DNA of 64,000 bases from Celerinatantimonas sp046054165 (GTDB taxonomy: Bacteria; Pseudomonadota; Gammaproteobacteria; Enterobacterales; Celerinatantimonadaceae), in the NCBI RefSeq assembly GCF_046054165.1, contig NZ_JBFNXK010000004.1, positions 62,001 through 126,000 of the forward strand, read 5' to 3'. Shown one piece after another: positions 50,568 through 59,472 of this stretch. Numbering within the stretch: the first letter of the stretch is position 1; each line of letters starts with the position of its first letter. The notes beneath the pieces are model-generated. The model did no database searches and had not been told where the DNA came from. It saw nothing but the letters and a program-made list of their open reading frames with translations. Made by a program: the position numbers and the translations under genes.

Positions 50568-50597
50568 AAAAAGACCAGGGCTCACAGCCTCTGGTCT
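50566..50597 (-). terminator. Intrinsic terminator of ogl
   Basis: On the minus strand AGACCAG and CTGGTCT pair (with GGCT/AGCC inside), followed by a T-run of about seven. It ends the ogl transcript, and its T-tract overlaps the stop codon of the convergent exonuclease gene. Confidence 0.85.
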
Positions 50598-50732
50598 AAA
50601 ACGCCCACTATAGAAATCGCTCTTGATAAGGCTTACCCCCTGTTGAGGGTTACTAAAACCGCCTTAACATCAATCACGCCCTGTTAGCTCCACTTAAGAA
50701 GTTGTTACAGGACGCCTTTATACATAAACCTG

Positions 50733-51896
50733 TTATTTTTTGAGCTGCTCAGGGACCTGAGCCCGATACAGCGCCGGAACGCCTTCCGCATCACTGGTAT
50801 ATAACACCCAGTTATCATCCGGACTAAATGACGGATGAGGATGAGTAATTTGCCGATCACCATCCAAAACAGCCCACGAAGTATTATGTTTCACTAGTTT
50901 ATGGGCTTGCTGGGTATGGGTGTTCAGAACATACAAAAATGGATCATTGATAATCTCATAATGTCCCTGATCATTGACATCCACCGGAGCATCGCAGCCA
51001 TCGCCCACCATAAGTGAACCGTCATAGTTACTCATCAAATGTGAACACGCCGGCATATTCATGATCGCTTCATCTTGAAGGGTTTGAGGATCGGCTTTCG
51101 AGATTAACCGTTCGGACTTCCCTTTAAAATAAGATACATATGCCAGTGCGGAACCATCCGGGATCCAGAATTCATGGGTACACGATTCACCTTCATCCTG
51201 TTTTTTAACCCGCCGCATATGGCTACCGTCTCGGTTGATCAACCACATCCGCTCCACGACGTCGTGAGGGCCTTCATGACAGAAAGCAATGGTATTACTA
51301 TCAAATGGCCGATAGATAGGATGACCCAACCAACGATCTTCTTGCAGAATGACGTCCTGTTCACCGGTTTGAATATCAATATTGATTAACCGACAAGTTG
51401 GATTGGTATAATAGTATTCCCGGAAGATGTTCCAATCCGAGAGTTCTCGCCAGCATGATTTGGCAATTTCAATCCCGACCAACTGGGTACATTCACTATT
51501 CGCCACCCAGGTTCCGTATCCGACCCAGTCATCCGGAACCGTATAAATGGTCCGTTCTGTTAACGAAGCTAAGTCGACTTGCCGCAGATCCCGACCATTT
51601 TTCACATAAAACAGTGATTTTTCATCCTGACTTAAAAAGCCACCGAACGTATTATCGCCAGAACCTTCGGTCAACTGTCGGGCCTGCTGCTGTTCTAGAT
51701 CGAGCAAATAATAGTTCCGATTACCATCGAAATCACCGGCAAATAACAGGTAACGGCCATCGTTAGTAAAACATTTCTGATAAAAATAATTTCGGTGGCA
51801 AATGACATCTGCCGGCGTCAGACGCTGATAGACGATCCCGGTATCATCATCTGTAAAATCTGTGAAAGAAAGGGTAACTACTGAACCTTTAGCCAT
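50733..51896 (-). CDS. ogl: Oligogalacturonate lyase (PL22)
   Basis: Ogl is a cytoplasmic lyase that splits unsaturated digalacturonate into two monomers. The start is set at the ATG giving MAKGSVVTLSFTDF, as in Dickeya Ogl (MAKG...), with GGAG upstream; a longer frame to 51917 runs into the hairpin. The 387 residues are nearly the family length (388). Long conserved blocks include TPADVICHRNYFYQKCF, GSGDNTFGGFLS, VPDDWVGYGTWVANSECT, RWLGHPIYRP, FCHEGPHD, ACSHLMSNYDGSLMVGDG and TSWAVLDGDRQ. It follows the symporter gene on the same strand. Confidence 0.97.
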   Translation of the reverse strand: MAKGSVVTLSFTDFTDDDTGIVYQRLTPADVICHRNYFYQKCFTNDGRYLLFAGDFDGNRNYYLLDLEQQQARQLTEGSGDNTFGGFLSQDEKSLFYVKNGRDLRQVDLASLTERTIYTVPDDWVGYGTWVANSECTQLVGIEIAKSCWRELSDWNIFREYYYTNPTCRLINIDIQTGEQDVILQEDRWLGHPIYRPFDSNTIAFCHEGPHDVVERMWLINRDGSHMRRVKKQDEGESCTHEFWIPDGSALAYVSYFKGKSERLISKADPQTLQDEAIMNMPACSHLMSNYDGSLMVGDGCDAPVDVNDQGHYEIINDPFLYVLNTHTQQAHKLVKHNTSWAVLDGDRQITHPHPSFSPDDNWVLYTSDAEGVPALYRAQVPEQLKK

Positions 51897-51916
51897 AATA
51901 TACAACTCCATCAACA

Positions 51917-51944
51917 CACAGCTATGGCCGGTGCCATAGCTGTG
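51917..51944 (-). other. Intercistronic hairpin between the symporter gene and ogl
   Basis: CACAGCTATGGC pairs exactly with GCCATAGCTGTG (12 bp) around a 4-base loop. It starts 20 bases after the symporter stop and ends 20 bases before ogl. No T-tract follows, so it probably stabilises or processes the mRNA. Confidence 0.75.
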
Positions 51945-51964
51945 AAGATTAAACTTACAACAAC

Positions 51965-53767
51965 TTACGAATGACGATGAGAAGTCTGAGTCGGTGAGGT
52001 GCTACCACCGGCCATCTCAAACACTTTTTGATCGCCTACTGTCGCACTACGAGCCAGCAGATAACCCACTAACAATATCGCGAGTGCACAGAACAAGAAT
52101 AAGAGCCGGCCCCACCAAGGATTTGGAATTAAGACCATCAGAATCAATCCCACACCCATCACTGAAGTCAACATACCCAGTTTTTTACGTTGCTGACGGT
52201 CAAATTCACTCTGCCCTTCACCAGCGACACATTCAGTGTCCACATCTTCAAAGAACGCTTTAGTTTCTTCAATATAAGGGTCGTTTTCTTCTTTGTACAA
52301 GAAGGAGGTTAACCAGAAGAAGCCCAGTGTAAAGATAAGGTGTGCGGCAATGGTATCGACCAAACGCAAGGCTGAGAATTCACGACCAGTTAGATGAGTC
52401 ACACCGAACCAACCAGCGACCACATTTGGAGTCACGATTTCAAAGACCATGTAGCTGACGAACAGACCGAAGATCACAGTGACCCAAGGTGCCCATTTTG
52501 GTGTTTTGCGGATGAAGATACCTGCAAACAGAGGGACCAAAATTGGTGATTGCAGCAATGTGGCAACAGTCATCATCAGGTCAAACAGGCTCATATGTTT
52601 CAATGAATTGAAGAACTGAGCCATCACGATAACCAGCACCCCGTTTACAATACAAACCACCTGCCCAGCGACTAAGTTTTCTTTATCACTGGATTTGCCT
52701 TTACGGAATATGTTGGAGTAGAAACTACGGACAAAGATACCGGAGTTACGGTTCAAAGCAGAATCCATTGAAGACATTGTGGCGGCAAACAAACCGGCCA
52801 TCAACAGCCCAACAGTTCCTAACGGCATGGTATTTCGGGCAAAGACCAGATAAACCGCATCGGTAGCTTTCGACCCCAGTTCAGGATAAGCCTGTGCTGC
52901 ATCAGGATACAAAATGGCACTCGCCCATGGAGGAATGAACCAGATAATGGCACCACAGATCATCAGACACATGGCCAAAATGGCAGCTTTGCTGGCATTT
53001 TTAGAATCTTTCGCATTTAGGAACCGATAAGATTCCTGCATGTTATTGATACTCTGCAACTGTTTCACAATGAAGAAGAAAAAGCTACCGACTAACAATA
53101 TTGGGAAGTGCATGTCAGGGCCCATGATGAAACCCGATGGGAAATCAGTAATGATTTTACCCGGACCGCCAACAGCAACGAGCGCCACAATCGCACATGC
53201 GACTGAAATGACCGCGACCACCAGTGTCTGAATAAAGTCCGAAGCCACAACCCCCCAAGCACCGCCGATTAAAGAGATCAACAGTACGACAATCCCGGTC
53301 ACCCAGATAGTGGTTACGATATCGGCTTTAAATACCGCCGAAGCGAAAACACCCAAACCATTCAACCAAACCCCGGCGTTAATCACACTTAATGGGATAA
53401 TCACCCAAGTGAAGAATTGTTCATTTACTGGACCGAAACGACGACGGACCCCTTCAGTGGGCGTGTCGACTCGCATCTGCCGGAAACGACGAGCGAAATA
53501 AAAATAGGCGGCCACATAAGCTAGAATATTACCGATGAATACCCCTAGAATCGTAAATCCGTCGCTGAAGGCTTTCCCTGCAGCACCGGTAAATGTCCAT
53601 GCAGAAAACTGCGTCATAAACGCCGTTGCACCAACCATCCACCAGAGCATTCGCCCACCCCCACGAAAGTAGTCACTACTACTTTTCGAGGCCATTTTCT
53701 TAAAGATCACGCCGATGATAACCATCAGCAAGAAATATCCGCCAATGACGATGTAATCGTAGTTCAT
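51965..53767 (-). CDS. Sodium:solute symporter, likely for oligogalacturonides
   Basis: This is a 600-residue SSS-family transporter with about 14 membrane spans. Landmarks are DYFRGGGRMLWWMVGATAFMTQFSAWTFTGAAGKAF near the start, a sodium-site segment MAGLFAATMSSMDSALNRNSGIFVRSF in the middle, and a hydrophilic loop at about 500-530. It is immediately upstream of ogl on the same strand. Its promoter has a KdgR-like box and a CRP site. The substrate is therefore probably unsaturated oligogalacturonide (as for SSS carriers of pectin-using vibrios), inferred from context. Confidence 0.87.
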   Translation of the reverse strand: MNYDYIVIGGYFLLMVIIGVIFKKMASKSSSDYFRGGGRMLWWMVGATAFMTQFSAWTFTGAAGKAFSDGFTILGVFIGNILAYVAAYFYFARRFRQMRVDTPTEGVRRRFGPVNEQFFTWVIIPLSVINAGVWLNGLGVFASAVFKADIVTTIWVTGIVVLLISLIGGAWGVVASDFIQTLVVAVISVACAIVALVAVGGPGKIITDFPSGFIMGPDMHFPILLVGSFFFFIVKQLQSINNMQESYRFLNAKDSKNASKAAILAMCLMICGAIIWFIPPWASAILYPDAAQAYPELGSKATDAVYLVFARNTMPLGTVGLLMAGLFAATMSSMDSALNRNSGIFVRSFYSNIFRKGKSSDKENLVAGQVVCIVNGVLVIVMAQFFNSLKHMSLFDLMMTVATLLQSPILVPLFAGIFIRKTPKWAPWVTVIFGLFVSYMVFEIVTPNVVAGWFGVTHLTGREFSALRLVDTIAAHLIFTLGFFWLTSFLYKEENDPYIEETKAFFEDVDTECVAGEGQSEFDRQQRKKLGMLTSVMGVGLILMVLIPNPWWGRLLFLFCALAILLVGYLLARSATVGDQKVFEMAGGSTSPTQTSHRHS

Positions 53768-53777
53768 CTCTTTTCCT

Positions 53778-53792
53778 TGAAACGTTGTTTTA
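53778..53792. promoter_or_regulatory. KdgR-like box before the symporter gene
   Basis: TGAAACGTTGTTTTA matches the enterobacterial KdgR core TGAAACANTGTTTCA at all but two specified positions. It is ten bases upstream of the ATG, so binding would block transcription or elongation. The KdgR regulator itself is not in the window. Confidence 0.65.
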
Positions 53793-53878
53793 ATTTAAAC
53801 GAATGATAATTTTAAAATTGCAGATGAACCGTGACCTAAATCCAAACTCAGGTGGCATATCTAGTAAAATGACGAATA

Positions 53879-53894
53879 TGTGACAGATCTCACT
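53879..53894. promoter_or_regulatory. CRP-type site before the symporter gene
   Basis: TGTGACAGATCTCACT has nine of ten CRP half-site bases and the proper spacer, 112 bases upstream of the start. The same one-base variation (TCACT) is found in the kdgM site. Confidence 0.7.
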
Positions 53895-54313
53895 TTTATG
53901 CAGAAAAGTTTACCGTTAATGAAGTGCAGCACTCATTTTAAAAGCGGACTTTATTGTAAGGCAGCCGTGAGCCCCATAGCGACAACAGACCCCCAAAGAA
54001 GAAAGTACTGGAAAAAAAACTAACAATAGCGCTACTATCGTTATGTGTTTTACTATATTACGAATCACAAAGACTTGAATGACAATCATTAAATGAACCT
54101 TTCGTTTTCAATTTAAATATTCATATAAAAACAATAAATTATTAGTATTTGTTGACCTGTTCTCGTTCGATCATCACGACTAAATGCCGCCTGTAACAGG
54201 CATCATTGTCACAAACAGAAGCGATCAATACGCAACAATACCTCTTATCCATCGTGAGTCACTGATTTCGTAACCCGTAAAACTATCGCCTTAGATGACC
54301 AAATGGAGCTTTT

Positions 54314-55252
54314 ATGAATCAGACAAAATCGCAATTTATTCGACCCAAATATCTGGCACTGGCCGTGGCCGCCCTTTTATGGCAAAGCGGCGCTCAGGCC
54401 GCCGAAAATATTCATGTCACCTATGCCGGTTCAATGGGAGTGGTCATGGATAAAGTCCTCGGCCCAGCCTTTGCCCAGCAAAATAACGTTCATTTTCAGG
54501 GGCAAGGCCAAGGAGCCTATGGGATGGCTCACCTGTTGGCTTCGAAAAAAATCGTAGCCGATGTGTTTGTGTCGATCACCCCGGGGCCAATTCAAATCTT
54601 AGAAAAAGCCGGATTGGTTGATCATGCCGTGCCGGTAGCCAGTACCAGCATGGTGATCGCATACAATCCAAAAGGTAAATATGCCGCTCAATTTGCCAAT
54701 GCAGCGCAACATCCAGATCAACAAGCGTGGTGGAGCGTTTTGGAGCAACCCGGAGTTCATTTCGGTCGCACCGATCCCAAAACCGACCCACAAGGGCGTA
54801 ACATCATCTTCACTATGCAGCTGGCTGGACTTTACTATCACCAACCGGATCTCATGCAAAAAGTTCTGGGAAGTTATCAAAATCCCAAACAAGTGTTCAC
54901 CGAAGGGGGGCTGCTGACTCGTCTTGAAGCTGGACAAATCGATGCATCATCAGGTTATGAAGCCGCCGTTCGCTCTGCTGGGTTACCTTTTATCTCACTG
55001 CCGGATCAGATGAATCTCAGCAACCCGGATATGTCGGTACAATGGTATGACAAAGCGGGCTTTAGCATTAAAAATGCGCAAGGCAAAACGATGGCAATGC
55101 ACACCCAACCGTTGGTCTACTATGCAGCAATTTTGAAAAATGCCCCAGAACCTAAAGAAGGTGCGGCCTTTATCAAATTCATGCAAAGTGCCAAAGGACA
55201 GGCATTGATGCAAAAAAGTGGCTATAGCGCTCCGAAAGGCGGAGACATTTAG
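54314..55252 (+). CDS. ABC substrate-binding protein, molybdate/tungstate-like (WtpA/ModA family)
   Basis: This 312-residue precursor has a signal peptide ending near GAQA (residue 29). The mature protein begins ENIHVTYAGSMGVVMDKVLGPAF, like WtpA/TupA-type oxyanion-binding proteins, with GQGAYGMAHLL and ADVFVSITPGPI as ligand-loop candidates, and FGRTDPKTDPQGRN. The ligand cannot be proven; molybdate, tungstate or sulphate are likely. It forms an operon with the permease that begins directly after its stop. No ATPase follows. Confidence 0.82.
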   Translation: MNQTKSQFIRPKYLALAVAALLWQSGAQAAENIHVTYAGSMGVVMDKVLGPAFAQQNNVHFQGQGQGAYGMAHLLASKKIVADVFVSITPGPIQILEKAGLVDHAVPVASTSMVIAYNPKGKYAAQFANAAQHPDQQAWWSVLEQPGVHFGRTDPKTDPQGRNIIFTMQLAGLYYHQPDLMQKVLGSYQNPKQVFTEGGLLTRLEAGQIDASSGYEAAVRSAGLPFISLPDQMNLSNPDMSVQWYDKAGFSIKNAQGKTMAMHTQPLVYYAAILKNAPEPKEGAAFIKFMQSAKGQALMQKSGYSAPKGGDI

Positions 55253-56005
55253 TTGCGTTCTCTGCCCTTGTCAGGACCGGCGCTGGCATTATTGCTAGCG
55301 CCGTTTATCACCCTTTTTTTAATTACCCCCTGGAATAATTTCCATCTGGATTACGGTGACAGTCAATCGGTTCTGGTTTCACTGGGTTTGGGAGGGATCG
55401 CTCTGGGATGTATCATTTTACTAGGAACCCCTCTGGCGTGGTGGTTGGCTCGCACCCAATCCCGCTGGCGAAATTTGGCCGAAATTACCGTTTTGGTTCC
55501 ACTGCTCACCCCGCCACTGGCGATGGGCATGCTACTGGTATCCGCCTATGGGCCTTATGGCACATTAGGCCAGCTACTCACAACGTTAGGGCTCTCGCTT
55601 AATAACAATCCGCCCGCTTTTGTACTCGCACAAATTTATGCTGCTTTGCCTTGGTATGTCTTAAGCGCCCGTTCAGCCTTTGAACAGATCCCCCGAGACA
55701 TTGAAGAAGTTGCGCTGACTTTAGGCGCGAGCTGGACGCAGATTTTTCTACGCCTTTCACTCCCGCTTTCCAAACGGGGACTAGCCACCGGCATTGCGCT
55801 GGCCTGGAGTCGCATCATCGGTGAATTTGGCGTCGTGATGGTCTTTTGCTACTTTCCGCAAGGGATCCCAGTCAAACTCTACATCAACCTGCAAGATAGT
55901 GGGGTGGCGGCCGTCTATACGTTGCTGTGGCTCTTATTAATCACAGCGCTTCCTCTGCCACTCTGGTGTCTCATCCGGCGAAAAACCAAGCCTCAACCGT
56001 TTTAA
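55253..56005 (+). CDS. ABC permease partner, ModB/WtpB-like
   Basis: The 250 residues give about six membrane spans. The coupling motif EEVALTLGASWTQIFLRLSLPLS is the EAA loop of ModB/CysT-type permeases, followed by GIALAWSRIIGEFGVVMVFCY. It starts with TTG immediately after the binding-protein stop, with GGCGGAG upstream. The missing ATPase means that the transporter either uses a subunit encoded elsewhere or is incomplete. The next gene is unrelated. Confidence 0.87.
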   Translation: MRSLPLSGPALALLLAPFITLFLITPWNNFHLDYGDSQSVLVSLGLGGIALGCIILLGTPLAWWLARTQSRWRNLAEITVLVPLLTPPLAMGMLLVSAYGPYGTLGQLLTTLGLSLNNNPPAFVLAQIYAALPWYVLSARSAFEQIPRDIEEVALTLGASWTQIFLRLSLPLSKRGLATGIALAWSRIIGEFGVVMVFCYFPQGIPVKLYINLQDSGVAAVYTLLWLLLITALPLPLWCLIRRKTKPQPF

Positions 56006-56103
56006 TGCTTGGTTCCCCCTGTGGCCGTCAATATTGCACAAACGTTAATAGAATGATAATTATGTGATGTTAAGTATCATACAATCTTCTAAGAGACCTC
56101 ATC

Positions 56104-56802
56104 ATGAATCAAACATGGCTTCCTATTTACACTGACCAACCTTTTTCCGGCTATCTATCTCTCCCCCCATCCGGCCAAGGTCCGGGAATCGTTTTGATCC
56201 AGGAGATTTGGGGTGTCAACGAACATATTCGCACCGTTGCCGATCAATATGCACTAGCCGGATTTGTCGTTTTGGCCCCTGATGTCTTCTGGCGACTCAC
56301 GCCCCGACTCTCACTGAACTACGATGAAGAAGGCAATGCCAAAGCCTTCGAATGTTACAGCAACGTAGATCTCGATTTAGCCCAACAAGACATGGTCACC
56401 GCCGTTCAAACGTTAAAATCACGCCCGGAAGTGACTGGCAAAGTAGCGGTCATGGGGTATTGTCTGGGAGGCATGCTCGCCTATCGGACCGCCACCGCAA
56501 CCGATGTCGACGCAACGGTTTGTTACTATGGGGGCGGCATTGCCAAATATCTCGATGCAGCTAGCCGAATCAGCGCCCCGATCCTGTTCCACCACGGAGC
56601 GTTGGATGAACATATTCCCACCGCCGATGTCCAACACATCAAACAAACATTTGCCGATAATCCGCTGGCCACCTTTTATGATTACCCGGAAGCAGGCCAC
56701 GGCTTTAACTGCTGGGGACGACCCTATATGTATCACCAACCCTCAGCACCACTGGCCCAAGGACGAACCTTAATGTTCTTAGCCAAGCAACTTTATTCAT
56801 AA
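56104..56802 (+). CDS. Dienelactone hydrolase family protein
   Basis: This 232-residue alpha/beta hydrolase is a cytoplasmic member of the dienelactone hydrolase family. The nucleophile is Cys in GYCLGGMLAY, with Glu in LIQEIWGVNEHI, Asp in HHGALDEHIP and His in PEAGHGFNCWG. These are the classic Cys-Asp-His set with the activating Glu. The substrate is unknown; carboxymethylenebutenolidase is the usual database name but may not be its job. It is transcribed alone, convergent with the methyltransferase. Confidence 0.9.
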   Translation: MNQTWLPIYTDQPFSGYLSLPPSGQGPGIVLIQEIWGVNEHIRTVADQYALAGFVVLAPDVFWRLTPRLSLNYDEEGNAKAFECYSNVDLDLAQQDMVTAVQTLKSRPEVTGKVAVMGYCLGGMLAYRTATATDVDATVCYYGGGIAKYLDAASRISAPILFHHGALDEHIPTADVQHIKQTFADNPLATFYDYPEAGHGFNCWGRPYMYHQPSAPLAQGRTLMFLAKQLYS

Positions 56803-56808
56803 TACAAG

Positions 56809-56830
56809 CAGGCCACATCTAGGTGGCCTG
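56809..56830. terminator. Hairpin between convergent hydrolase and methyltransferase genes
   Basis: CAGGCCAC pairs exactly with GTGGCCTG (8 bp) around ATCTAG, seven bases after the hydrolase stop. TTCC follows, so the T-tract is poor. It can serve both strands. Confidence 0.65.
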
Positions 56831-56849
56831 TTCCAAGCGGAGACATCAT

Positions 56850-57620
56850 TTAAGCTTCTCGTACCGCCACCGCAAATAAGGTTCGCAAAGTAAAGTTCCC
56901 CTGAGGATCCAGTTGTAACGATTCACGGATGTCCAAAGGCGCCATGGCCAATAAACAGTGAATGGCGTTTTGCAATTCCGGCTCGGGCTGCATCCGCTCC
57001 AGCCATTGCTGAAAATCTAAAAATAACGGGAAATGTTGACAAAAGTTCAGCGTTAAACCACTGCGAGCTAAAGCATCGACCCACTGCCCCGTCGCATAAT
57101 CCCGAACATGCGATGGATCGCGCAATAGTTCAATCGCCTGCAACCAGCTATCACAGACACTCGAGCCATCACTCACCACATCAATGATAATCGCCTGTCC
57201 CGAAGGCTTTAATACCCGTCGCATCTCCCGCAATGCCGCTTCCCAATGCACCCAATGATGCGCACTAAAACGAGTCACCACATAATCGAAGGATTGATCC
57301 GCAAAGGGTAACTGGTTGACATTCCCCTGCTGGGTCTGCACATTGGTCAACTGTAGTTCAGCCGCCCGCTGGCGCACCACATCCAACATCGACTCAGAAA
57401 GATCATAGGCCACCATCCGTCCCACATGAGGAGCCAACTGATAACTGACATGGCCACCACCACAGCCTAAATCTAAAACTTGAGCATCTGGTTTTGAGCC
57501 GATCCTTTGCACTAACAGGGTTAAATCATCTCCGCTAGCATGCACGGCACTGGTTAAATAAGCCTGTGCCTGTGAACCAAACTGCTGACAAATTAATTGC
57601 TCATGATGATAAGGCTCCAT
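56850..57620 (-). CDS. Class I SAM-dependent methyltransferase
   Basis: This 256-residue protein is a UbiE/YcgJ-like methyltransferase. The SAM-binding motif I is VLDLGCGGGHVSYQLA (about 49-64), with motif II acidic YDLSESML, LPFADQSFDYVVTRFSAHHW and REMRRVLKPSGQAIIIDV. The substrate is not known. It is divergent from the XRE regulator gene, 107 bases between starts, which may control it. Confidence 0.9.
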   Translation of the reverse strand: MEPYHHEQLICQQFGSQAQAYLTSAVHASGDDLTLLVQRIGSKPDAQVLDLGCGGGHVSYQLAPHVGRMVAYDLSESMLDVVRQRAAELQLTNVQTQQGNVNQLPFADQSFDYVVTRFSAHHWVHWEAALREMRRVLKPSGQAIIIDVVSDGSSVCDSWLQAIELLRDPSHVRDYATGQWVDALARSGLTLNFCQHFPLFLDFQQWLERMQPEPELQNAIHCLLAMAPLDIRESLQLDPQGNFTLRTLFAVAVREA

Positions 57621-57727
57621 AACGACTCCCGATTGTTTTTATAAAAATGGGTAAAAATTCACGGGTAGTATGGTGTAATACGGTAACCTTTAACCAGTTC
57701 ACCCGTTATAGGGGTATAAAAACTAAT

Positions 57728-58519
57728 ATGCAGCCATCCGCGAATTTACTCGGTGCATTTATTCGGGCTCACCGCGAGCAGCTTCCGGCGCCTCAACCCA
57801 GTAACGATCAACACCGGAGAACTCCCGGATTAAGACGTGAAGAACTGGCGATGGCAGCCGGGGTCAGTACCACCTGGTTAACTTGGCTAGAACAGGGACG
57901 AAGCCAAAGTGCATCGGTCACGGTACTCGCCCGATTAGCTCAAGCACTCCAATTGACCGCGGCAGAACGGGCCACACTCTTTGAATTAGCTGAAAAACAC
58001 GACCCATATCTGCCAAGCCAGACCCACAAGCCTCTTTCCCAAGCGCTATTGCACCTTCCTGAGCAGTTTTCAGGCCCCTGTTATGTGTTAGATCGTCACT
58101 GGCAGGCTTTAAGCTGGAACCCACAGGCCTGTGAGTTATTCATCGGATGGCTGGATGAGAACGGTGATGAGCGCAATTTACTGCGCTATCTATTTTTAAA
58201 TGTGTCGGCTCGACGTCTCATCCCCGATTTTACAGAACGAGCCGAGCGTATCGTTGCAGAATTTCGAACAGATTTTAGTTTAAACAGTCACGATCCATCG
58301 CTACTCCAACTCACCGAACAACTCTGTCAAGAAAGCGCTGAATTTAAACAGTTGTGGCAATGCCAACATGCAAGTTTTCGAGATGGTGGAGAACGTTATT
58401 TTGATCATCCAACTCTGGGTCAATGCGGCTATTTGCAAACCAGTTTACAGCTAAGTAGCGATCCGTCCTTAAAACTGGTCTGTTTAAGCCGGTTGGATGA
58501 TACGTCCGTAACCAACTGA
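57728..58519 (+). CDS. XRE-family regulator with MmyB-like ligand domain
   Basis: This 263-residue transcription factor has an N-terminal helix-turn-helix (TPGLRREELAMAAGVSTTWLTWLEQGR, about 34-60) and a C-terminal MmyB-like PAS-type domain (about 105-255) containing CYVLDRHWQALSWNPQACELF and NLLRYLFLNVSARRLIPDF. The start is at the ATG giving MQPSANLLGAFIR; a longer frame to 57647 lacks support. MmyB domains may bind fatty acids or similar ligands. It is divergent from the methyltransferase gene and probably regulates it, as is common for this class. Confidence 0.9.
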   Translation: MQPSANLLGAFIRAHREQLPAPQPSNDQHRRTPGLRREELAMAAGVSTTWLTWLEQGRSQSASVTVLARLAQALQLTAAERATLFELAEKHDPYLPSQTHKPLSQALLHLPEQFSGPCYVLDRHWQALSWNPQACELFIGWLDENGDERNLLRYLFLNVSARRLIPDFTERAERIVAEFRTDFSLNSHDPSLLQLTEQLCQESAEFKQLWQCQHASFRDGGERYFDHPTLGQCGYLQTSLQLSSDPSLKLVCLSRLDDTSVTN

Positions 58520-58571
58520 ATCAGCGAACCTCATCCCAAAAATCGCCGAAGTTCGGTAGGGCGATCGGTGA

Positions 58572-59000
58572 TCAGCGCCAGGTTGGGCTTCCCAACGAAT
58601 AACGGCCGGGGCCACAAAACAATAAAACCGCCCCCATCATGAAATAAAACATCAGATTTTCAATCGCCCAAGCCCCAACGCGATCCACTTGAAAGGTAGC
58701 ATCGATATCAACCATCAACCAGGCCACAACCATCGTTCCCATCATAAAAATAGCTGCAGGACGACAAAGGACCCCGAGCACGATTAAAATAGGGGCGATG
58801 ATTTCACCGACATAGACCCCATCCCCAACATAAGCGGGTAAACCATAAGCAACCAGCATCTGCTGAATACCACCAATTCCATACTCTAATTTATGAAATC
58901 CATGAAACAACAGCATGGCAATCGATAAACGCAGTAATAATTTAGCCAAATCGGGCCGATCAAATACACGGTTAATCCAGTTCAGTAAAGCCGTAATCAT
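58572..59000 (-). CDS. DoxX-family membrane protein
   Basis: DoxX proteins are small inner-membrane proteins linked to redox stress or thiosulphate metabolism, with uncertain roles. The 142 residues form four hydrophobic helices. Typical segments are LAKLLLRLSIAMLLFHGFHKLEYGIGGI, GEIIAPILIVLGVLCRPAA and the end LLFCGPGRYSL. It is alone on the minus strand, with the 93-bp repeat array upstream. Confidence 0.91.
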   Translation of the reverse strand: MITALLNWINRVFDRPDLAKLLLRLSIAMLLFHGFHKLEYGIGGIQQMLVAYGLPAYVGDGVYVGEIIAPILIVLGVLCRPAAIFMMGTMVVAWLMVDIDATFQVDRVGAWAIENLMFYFMMGAVLLFCGPGRYSLGSPTWR

Positions 59001-59472
59001 AATAAGAGCCTTTTTTATTTTGATTTAGATAATGTATCAAAGCTCATCCGGGAAAAATTGATAGCTATCAAAAAATAGTCAGCAGAAGATATATAAATCA
59101 TACTTGTTCAAGTTTAACAACCCCACCCGACCTCCCCTTCAAAAGGGGAGGTGTGTAGTGTTCAACCACGATGGAGAAAGTCACACCAGCCCATTTTCAC
59201 CCTCTCAAGGGCGGAGCCATCCCAACCTATTCTCCACTTCAAAAAGGGGAGTGTTCAACCACGATGGAGAAAGTCGCTCTAGCCCATTATCACCCTTTCA
59301 AGGGCGGAGCCACACCAATCTATTCTCCACTTCAAAAGGGAAAGTATTCAACCACGATGGAGAAAGTCACACCAGCCTATTTTCCCCCTTTCAAGGGAGG
59401 CGCTACACCAATCTATTCTCCCCCTTTTCAAGGGGGAGTCAGAGGGGGTTGTACAGAATGACGCTTTTAAAC
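59001..59472. other. Gap containing the 93-bp repeat array
   Basis: This 472-base gap lies between doxX and the antiporter gene. Most of it is the tandem array listed separately. Long open frames (59104-59478 and 59171-59461) arise because the 93-base unit is a multiple of three; they are repetitive, without ribosome sites, and not called. Confidence 0.65.
59131..59440. repeat. Tandem array, three copies of a 93-bp unit with GC hairpins
   Basis: Units start at 59161, 59254 and 59347 (exactly 93 bases apart), each with TTCAACCACGATGGAGAAAG. Later parts vary more (TTTCAAGGGCGGAGCCACACC in copies 1-2 is a G-rich variant in copy 3). Hairpins CCTCCCC/GGGGAGG (59131-59151) and CTCCCCC/GGGGGAG (59418-59438) border the array. 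The loop TTCAA recurs inside each unit. It is a minisatellite-like element, possibly from a short mobile repeat. Confidence 0.85.

Larger units (their letters stand above)
53768..54313. other. Gap with the symporter promoter and binding-protein leader
   Basis: This 546-base gap includes the KdgR-like box (53778-53792) and CRP site (53879-53894) near the symporter. The rest, up to the binding-protein gene at 54314, is AT-rich without supported genes. Confidence 0.55.
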
